64,000 bases of DNA from Frateuria_A sp035943815. GTDB taxonomy: Bacteria; Pseudomonadota; Gammaproteobacteria; Xanthomonadales; Rhodanobacteraceae. Below the pieces are notes generated by a model that was not told where the DNA came from, ran no database searches, and saw only the letters and a list, made by a program, of their open reading frames with translations. Below are positions 58,667 through 64,000 of this stretch, piece by piece. The stretch is taken from positions 186,001 to 250,000 of the forward strand of contig NZ_DASZBU010000010.1 of the NCBI RefSeq assembly GCF_035943815.1. The letters run 5' to 3'. The first letter of the stretch is position 1. Each line of letters begins with the position of its first letter. The position numbers and the translations under genes were made by a program.

Positions 58667-58963
58667 TCACGTTCTCTCATTCAACGCCTTAGCCTCTAGG
58701 CTGCTCTTTATTTTCTTTAATGTCGCGCGGCTATCTAAGATGTCTTGTGAACTAAGTTTCGCGGACTCCTTATCAAGAGCCTCGGCGTAAATCTGCTCAA
58801 GTAGCCCCCAGTCAGATCTAAATTCTCTTCGCTCCTCTTCTGACCAGTCCACACAAGAAGTCCACATCGCGTCCAAATCTTTTATAAGATTACCGAGTTG
58901 TTGCAAGCTTCCATCAAAAGAAGCTATTCCACCAAGCACAAGATTGTAAGCTTGAAGAGCCAT
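58667..58963 (-). CDS. Putative cytoplasmic immunity protein (98 aa)
   Basis: A small acidic, helical protein ('MALQAYNLVLGGIASFDGSL', 'DWSEEERREFRSDWGLLEQIYAEAL'). Its ATG shares the A of the TAA stop of orphan Rhs toxin 2 (TAATG), so it is translationally coupled. Small size, charge and position fit an immunity protein for a cytoplasmic toxin. No family recognised; function inferred. Confidence 0.65.
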   Translation of the reverse strand: MALQAYNLVLGGIASFDGSLQQLGNLIKDLDAMWTSCVDWSEEERREFRSDWGLLEQIYAEALDKESAKLSSQDILDSRATLKKIKSSLEAKALNERT

Positions 58964-59925
58964 TACCCGCCTCCTGGGTAGGCGGTTATCACCCTACCCG
59001 ATGAGTTAGTGATCACAGTAATGTTGTTGGTCCTGTCATGATGGATTGTTGCGCCATTTCGGCCGGGCGAGGATATTCCTCTATCGATAGTGTTCCTCAC
59101 AACGGAGGGGGTGAGGCCGCGGCCTTGCATTTGATCAAAAGCATGACCGCTATATTGAAGGCCGTCGACACTCCCTGGCCTGTTTGTACCAGGACGCACT
59201 CCCATTGGGCTGCCCAGCCGTCCGACAGGCGCTGTAGCGTCGAGATCTGCCTCAGGCACCTCCCCGTCGGTAACAACCGTGGCCACTGCGCCCAGAAGAA
59301 CGCTACCAGCCATCATTCCGGCGGCCTGGGAATTATTTGAGGAAGTAAAATCTTCCTGCCCTGCGTCCTTAGGCAGCTCGTTTAGTACTCGCTTAAATAC
59401 CCCTACGAAAAATTGCTTCACGTCGCCGCCAGTATATGGCGAGTCATTCCGTCTTTCGCGCTGCTCTTGCTTTTCTCTCTTGCACTCGATATCACATCCA
59501 TTTGATTCGTCTGATCGCCCATCCGGATCAATGTTTGAGATGGGATTATTGCTTGCATAAGCGTAACGGCTGAAGTTATATCCATCTCCCGGTGTTGGCC
59601 CCACGGGATCTGGACTCAAAAACCGCGCGTCTGGCTGATAGTACCGCTGCTGCATGTACACCAGCCCCGTCTCCGGATCGTTCACATGGCCCGTATAGCC
59701 TGGTCCGTTCGGTGGATTGCCCAGCGATGTCACCATGCGGCCGTAGGGGGTGTAGTCATAGCGCGCGATGATGTTGCCCTGCGCATCCGCCTCCACCAGC
59801 GGCGTGCCCTGCGGGTCGGTGTAGACGTAGGTCACCGTGTCCGCCTGCGCATGGGCTTGCAGCCCCAGCCCCAGCCATAGGCCAAGCAGGAACAAGGTTT
59901 GAAGGGTGGCTCGGCTGATCTTCAT
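58963..59925 (-). CDS. Orphan Rhs-core toxin 2 with signal peptide, DUF4258-like C-terminus (320 aa)
   Basis: The signal peptide and Rhs core (residues 1 to about 125) are nearly identical to cassette 1, up to 'NPISNIDPDGRSD'. The C-terminal part is different and ends 'YSGHAFDQMQGRGLTPSVV ... NNITVITNSSGRVITAYPGG', resembling DUF4258/BECR-fold toxins, many of which are RNases. A His in the HAFDQM segment may be catalytic. The start at 59925 is chosen by homology with cassette 1 and the signal peptide. Its stop overlaps the start of a 98-aa putative immunity gene. Confidence 0.77.
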   Translation of the reverse strand: MKISRATLQTLFLLGLWLGLGLQAHAQADTVTYVYTDPQGTPLVEADAQGNIIARYDYTPYGRMVTSLGNPPNGPGYTGHVNDPETGLVYMQQRYYQPDARFLSPDPVGPTPGDGYNFSRYAYASNNPISNIDPDGRSDESNGCDIECKREKQEQRERRNDSPYTGGDVKQFFVGVFKRVLNELPKDAGQEDFTSSNNSQAAGMMAGSVLLGAVATVVTDGEVPEADLDATAPVGRLGSPMGVRPGTNRPGSVDGLQYSGHAFDQMQGRGLTPSVVRNTIDRGISSPGRNGATIHHDRTNNITVITNSSGRVITAYPGGG

Positions 59926-60058
59926 AGCGCTATGCCCCTGCATGATGACCGCGCATCGTCCAACCGCGCCGTTGTGCACTGTGGAAGCACGATACGGCCA
60001 GGCGGAACACCTACGTTGCAGGCGCGAACGCTCACCCTATGTCCTTTCATACGGCCCT

Positions 60059-63000
60059 TCACTGGTTCACCCTGGTCGGCGCCTGCGACGCGCTCCATGG
60101 CGAACAGCCAATAGCATTGCAGGCCTGCAATGCCACCGAGACGGTCGCTCCACCTACGAGGAACTCGGGAATGGACGTTGCCGTCGTGGTTGTCGTACTG
60201 CAGACACCATTCGGTTGGCAGTTCTGGAAGTTGTAACTCGCGGCGCCGACAACAGCTGGCCAAGACGCGGTCAGCGAGTATCTCGTCGAAGGTCGAAGAG
60301 TCGGATCGGTGGTGGCATAGAGTGTGGCCGACAATCCGGTCGGCGTGGTCGGCGCCAGCAAGACACTGACCGATGCCGAACCGCTCCACGGTCCACACCC
60401 GCTCGCGTTGCAGGCCTGCACGCGATAGGCGTAGGTGCCGGTGGTTCGACCGCTGGCGTTCCAACTGGTCGCGCTGCCCGCTTGCATCGTGTTCCAGCCA
60501 CCACCGTTGGCGCTTTCCTGCAGGTTGTAGCTCGCGGCCGTCGCCACCCAGCCCCAACTTACGGTGTAAGCACCCGTGTTGTTATTGGACGGCACACTCA
60601 AGCTGGGGGCGCTGCCCGGCGGCAATAGCACGCTGATCGTGCCGGCGCTGCTCCACGGTCCACACCCGCTCGCGTTGCAGGCCTGCACCTGGTACGCGTA
60701 AGTACCGGTGGCCTGACCGCTGGCAGCCCAGCCTGTCGCTCCGCTCGACTGCACCGTGCTCCAACCACCACTGTCGAAGCTGATTTGCAAAACGTAGCTA
60801 GTGGCGGTGGCCACGCCGCTCCAACTCACCGTATAGCTGCCAGTAGCGCTGCTGCCCGGCACGCTGAGACCCGGGGCACTGGCAGGCGGCAACAGTACAG
60901 TGGTGGTGCCGGCGCCGCTCCACGGCCCGCAACCACCCACGTTGCAGCCCTGTGCCCGATACGTATAGCTGCCATTACCCTGACCGCTGGCACTCCAACT
61001 TGTCGCACTGCCGTTATATGCCGTGCTCCAAGTGCCTCCGCCGTTACTGCTGATCTGCAACGTATAACTTGTTGCCGTGGCGACGCTGCCCCAGCTCACC
61101 GTGTAGCTGCCGGTACCGTTGCTCGCCGGAGCGCTGAGGCCGGGCGTACTCGTCGGCGGCAGCGTCACCACCAGTGCGCTGCCGGTCGCCCACGCTGTAC
61201 ATACCGAGTTGCCGGCCGTGTCGTTGCAGGCTTGGACGTGGTAGGTGTAACTGCCGTTGGCTAGGCCCGTCAGGGTCGTACTGGTGGCCGTGCCACTGTA
61301 AACCGTCGCCCAGGTGCTGCCGCCATCGTTGCTCTGCTGCAGTGAGTAGCTTGTCACCGGCGAGGCCGCCGTCCAGCTCACCGTGGCACTGCCGGTACTG
61401 CTGGCGGCCGGAACACTTAAGGTGGGTACCGGCGACGGCACCACGCCGAAATTGGTGTTCACACTTACTGTGGCCGAAGTCGCGCTCCAGCCGGCCGTGC
61501 CGTAGGCGTCGCTCGATTCCACCTGGTAGGTATAGCTGCCCGTCGTGGTGCCCGGTCGGCTGATCGAGGTTGCCGTGATGTTGGTGGCGATCGTGCTCCA
61601 TGCACCGCCGTTGAGGCTTTCCTGCACTGCGTAGCCTGTCGCCCCCACCGGGGCCGTCCAGCTCACCGTATAGGGTCCATTGACGGTGCCGACCGGCACC
61701 GTGACCACCGGGATCGCCGGCCATACGCCCAGCGTGGCCGAAGTCGTCCACCCACTGCAGTTGCTGCCGATGCAGGCCTGCACCCGGTATACGTAACCGC
61801 CACCGGCCAGACCGGAGACCGTCGTGCTGGTCGCGCTGCCGCCGTAGATCGTGCTCCACGTACCGCCGCCATCGCCGCTTTGCTGCAAGGTGTAGCTGGT
61901 GGCTGCGAGAGCACTGCCCCAGGCCACCGTCGTGCTGCCAGCGTTGGGATTGGCGCCAAAGCTGATGGCGCCTGGTTGGCTCGGTTGCGTTTGGTCGTGC
62001 CGCGCAATCAGGTGCGTGCCCAGGTAGATGTAATTGGTGGTCGTGGCCGCACCGGGCGCGTACTGATACATCAGTTGGCCGGCCTGATCGTAGAAGTAGT
62101 ACGTAGGCGCGCCGCTGATTGGCTGCTTTACCACCCGACGTCCCGCGGCGTCGTAGCTGTAGCTTTCCACGCCCGGCAAGCTCGCCAACTGATGCTTCCC
62201 ATCGAAGGCGAGCGTGGTGTTGCCCCGGGCGATCACATCGCCCTGCGGATTGTAGAGAAAGCTGTTGATCGTGCTGGCGCCTTGCGTGATGGTCGTCAGC
62301 TTGTTCGTCGCGTCGTAGTTGTAAGCGAGCGTCTGGCCAGCGGTCAGTCGGGTGCGCAGATTGTTGATAGGGTCATAAGTGTAGTTTTCCGTGCCGTAGA
62401 GGTTCGGGGCGCTCGCGCTGGTCAGGCGGTTCAGAGCGTCGTAGCCGAAACTCTTGCTGCGCAGGCCGCCAGTGAGGTCGTTGACAGAGGTGATGTTGCC
62501 GTCGGCGTCATAGGTGAGGTCTTCGCTCAGGTCCAGCGCGCTGCCCACGCCGTCGGTGAAGTTGCTGGTGAGCTGGCGCGCATTCTGCTGGGCGAGGTAG
62601 CTGCGGCCGTTGCCGTAGGTGAACCCCTCCACCTGGCCGTTGGGGAAATAGCCGACGCCCGTGGCGTAGCTGCCGACTTGCATGGGGCGGCCCCACGCAT
62701 CGGGGGCATAATTCACGACCTCGCTCGTGCCGGCACCGGCGGGATAACTCACCGTGGCGCGATGACCGTAGGCGTCGTAACCGTAGCCGAGTGCCCAGCT
62801 GAAGCCGCTGACCTGCAGGCTCTCGCCCGTCAGCAGACCGAGGCTGTTGTAGGCATAGCCCTGCGTGGCAACGCCTGAGACGGCCGTACGCACGTGGCCA
62901 AGCGCATCGTAGGTGTAGACCGTGCTCTGCGTACCTGCCGGTGGGGCGATCGTCAGCACACGGTTCATCGCGTCGTAGCTGCGTACGGTCTGGGCGGCGG

Positions 63001-64000
63001 CAGCCACCTGGTCCTGGCCGCAGCCATTCTCAGTGATGGACAGGCCTTCCGCGCTCCACGCCAGATTATTGGCCGCGTCATAGGTCATGACGGTGCTGCC
63101 GGTCTCCGGCTCGGTGGTGCGGCACAGACGGTGGTAGCTGTCGTAATACAGGGACTTGGTGACGCTGTCCGTCTCCGTGCCGTAGTTGCCCGACTGGGTA
63201 ATCGCGGTCGGCTCGCCGTAGATATTCCGCGTGATGCTCTGGCTCAGGCCATTCGGCGCACTGATCGACCACGGCACGTTGTACACGGGCTGGTCGAAGG
63301 CCTGGTCATAGGTCGTGGTGACGTTAAGCTTTGGATCGGTCACCTGGGTGCCGGGACCGGGCAGATAGACCGTGGTGGTGGTCAGCGTACCCAGTTCCGA
63401 GTCCTGCTGGGTTTGCGTCAGCCGGCCCAGCGCGTCGTAGCTGCTGTGCGTGCCGGTGGTGATAGCTGATAGATCTGGACTGCCGGCCAGTGGGTAGGCA
63501 GCGAAAGTAGTCAAGCCGCGCCAATCGTAGCCAGTGGCAGTGCTGATGCTCGCGCTGCCGGTGGACGTATCGTTCAGCACCGGGCGCAGCTCTGCATCGA
63601 AATACGTGGTGTCGGTTGAACTGCCTTGGGTGACCGTGCGCCGCCAGTGGTTGGCGGCCAAGCCACGCTCCGCACTAGTCACGTAGGCGTAGGTGAACAC
63701 CTTCGGGTACCACTGCGCACTGTCGATGCTGCTGTCATAGGGATAGGTGATCTGCGCGATTCGGCCGACCGGATCGTAGCTGTAGCTGGTGGTGTGGCCA
63801 GACTGATCCGTGATCGCGGTGATCTGACCGAGATCGTCGACGCCCAGGGTTTCGCTAGTGCCGTCCGGGTAGTCGATCAACCGTGGAACGCCGCGGTAGT
63901 AGTTACCCAGTGCTGTGGTATGGCCGTTACCGTCGGTGAAGCTGCCGAGCTGCCCCGCGCTGTTCCATGTATAGCTCATCAGCGTCTGGCCGAAGCGGGC
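60059..64000 (-). CDS. Rhs/YD-repeat protein with seven C-terminal Fn3-like repeats (5' end beyond window)
   Basis: More than 1300 residues are visible and the frame is still open at the right edge, so the N-terminus is missing. Residues up to 'TNYIYLGTHLIARHDQ' are YD/Rhs repeats ('YDALGRLTQTQQD', 'YDAAGRRVVKQ'). They are followed by seven fibronectin-III-like repeats of about 85-95 residues (for example 'TGSYTVSWSGVATATSYVLQ'), ending 'SASQAPTRVNQ'. There is no DPxG-bounded toxin of its own. The Fn3 DNA repeats are near-identical in places (around 60389 and 60651). The orphan toxin cassettes downstream may exchange with this gene's 3' end by recombination. Confidence 0.85.
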   Translation of the reverse strand, partial: ARFGQTLMSYTWNSAGQLGSFTDGNGHTTALGNYYRGVPRLIDYPDGTSETLGVDDLGQITAITDQSGHTTSYSYDPVGRIAQITYPYDSSIDSAQWYPKVFTYAYVTSAERGLAANHWRRTVTQGSSTDTTYFDAELRPVLNDTSTGSASISTATGYDWRGLTTFAAYPLAGSPDLSAITTGTHSSYDALGRLTQTQQDSELGTLTTTTVYLPGPGTQVTDPKLNVTTTYDQAFDQPVYNVPWSISAPNGLSQSITRNIYGEPTAITQSGNYGTETDSVTKSLYYDSYHRLCRTTEPETGSTVMTYDAANNLAWSAEGLSITENGCGQDQVAAAAQTVRSYDAMNRVLTIAPPAGTQSTVYTYDALGHVRTAVSGVATQGYAYNSLGLLTGESLQVSGFSWALGYGYDAYGHRATVSYPAGAGTSEVVNYAPDAWGRPMQVGSYATGVGYFPNGQVEGFTYGNGRSYLAQQNARQLTSNFTDGVGSALDLSEDLTYDADGNITSVNDLTGGLRSKSFGYDALNRLTSASAPNLYGTENYTYDPINNLRTRLTAGQTLAYNYDATNKLTTITQGASTINSFLYNPQGDVIARGNTTLAFDGKHQLASLPGVESYSYDAAGRRVVKQPISGAPTYYFYDQAGQLMYQYAPGAATTTNYIYLGTHLIARHDQTQPSQPGAISFGANPNAGSTTVAWGSALAATSYTLQQSGDGGGTWSTIYGGSATSTTVSGLAGGGYVYRVQACIGSNCSGWTTSATLGVWPAIPVVTVPVGTVNGPYTVSWTAPVGATGYAVQESLNGGAWSTIATNITATSISRPGTTTGSYTYQVESSDAYGTAGWSATSATVSVNTNFGVVPSPVPTLSVPAASSTGSATVSWTAASPVTSYSLQQSNDGGSTWATVYSGTATSTTLTGLANGSYTYHVQACNDTAGNSVCTAWATGSALVVTLPPTSTPGLSAPASNGTGSYTVSWGSVATATSYTLQISSNGGGTWSTAYNGSATSWSASGQGNGSYTYRAQGCNVGGCGPWSGAGTTTVLLPPASAPGLSVPGSSATGSYTVSWSGVATATSYVLQISFDSGGWSTVQSSGATGWAASGQATGTYAYQVQACNASGCGPWSSAGTISVLLPPGSAPSLSVPSNNNTGAYTVSWGWVATAASYNLQESANGGGWNTMQAGSATSWNASGRTTGTYAYRVQACNASGCGPWSGSASVSVLLAPTTPTGLSATLYATTDPTLRPSTRYSLTASWPAVVGAASYNFQNCQPNGVCSTTTTTATSIPEFLVGGATVSVALQACNAIGCSPWSASQAPTRVNQ

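Noticed and set aside
60380..61990. Non-coding repeat array
   Set aside because: The periodic DNA similarity is explained by in-frame Fn3-like protein repeats of the rhs gene.
1..64000. tRNA, rRNA or riboswitch genes
   Set aside because: I looked for cloverleaf and conserved rRNA blocks and saw none; a covariance-model scan would be needed to exclude small RNAs.

Overview
The window reads as high-GC gammaproteobacterial chromosome, most likely Xanthomonadales (Rhodanobacteraceae-like). This is inferred from base composition, gene families and a Xanthomonas/E. coli-type dif site, not from a marker gene. It has two parts: a stress/low-oxygen island (about 1-45.3 kb) and a lower-GC accessory region (about 50.7-64 kb). 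Two signalling genes and a CHAD-domain gene lie between them.

Island (1-45.3 kb). At least 21 intergenic copies of the FNR-type palindrome TTGAY-N4-RTCAA (17 exact, 4 with one mismatch) sit in front of nearly every transcription unit. Where a -10 can be seen, the box is centred near -41.5 (class II activation). The units encode seven universal stress proteins, a short-chain dehydrogenase, an alcohol dehydrogenase, a nitroreductase, two P-type ATPases, a GNAT acetyltransferase, an OmpA-like lipoprotein, a metallo-beta-lactamase/beta-CASP protein, a triple-BON protein, two CBS proteins, an AMP-phosphorylase-like enzyme coupled to PRPP synthetase, a haem c/porin fusion resembling Cyc2, dodecin, a phosphoribosyltransferase-hydrolase fusion, a MacAB-like exporter, Hsp20, FtsH, glucan phosphorylase, PolX and a Tat-exported tyrosinase; phosphoketolase follows one of the Usp genes. 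A Crp/Fnr regulator without the FNR iron-sulfur cysteines, and a response regulator/hybrid kinase pair, lie in the box-free middle (12.3-19.2 kb). The gene list closely parallels the mycobacterial DosR dormancy regulon (Usp, Acg-type nitroreductase, Hsp20, CBS, P-type ATPase, Rv0571c-like fusion), but the control signal is FNR-type.

Three island genes are broken by single-base events: an in-frame amber in dodecin, a frameshift in an ABC permease, and a frameshift in an ACP-acyl-AMP-ligase-acyltransferase fusion. Sequencing error cannot be excluded for any of them.

Middle (45.3-50.7 kb). A chemoreceptor, an EAL-CBS-GGDEF protein and a CHAD protein lie here. I saw no FNR boxes.

Accessory region (50.7-64 kb). 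A 1.6-kb segment bounded by direct copies of a dif XerC arm carries a gene of the VC1465/XafT (Xer recombination activation factor) family, so it looks like a minimal Xer-dependent integrative element at or near chromosomal dif. Next come a 17-bp repeat array, hypothetical membrane proteins, a KfrA-like DNA-binding protein and an integrase fragment. The right end is an Rhs polymorphic-toxin locus: one large Rhs/Fn3 protein running off the window, followed downstream by two duplicated cassettes, each with a signal peptide, an Rhs core, a different C-terminal toxin and a small overlapping immunity gene.
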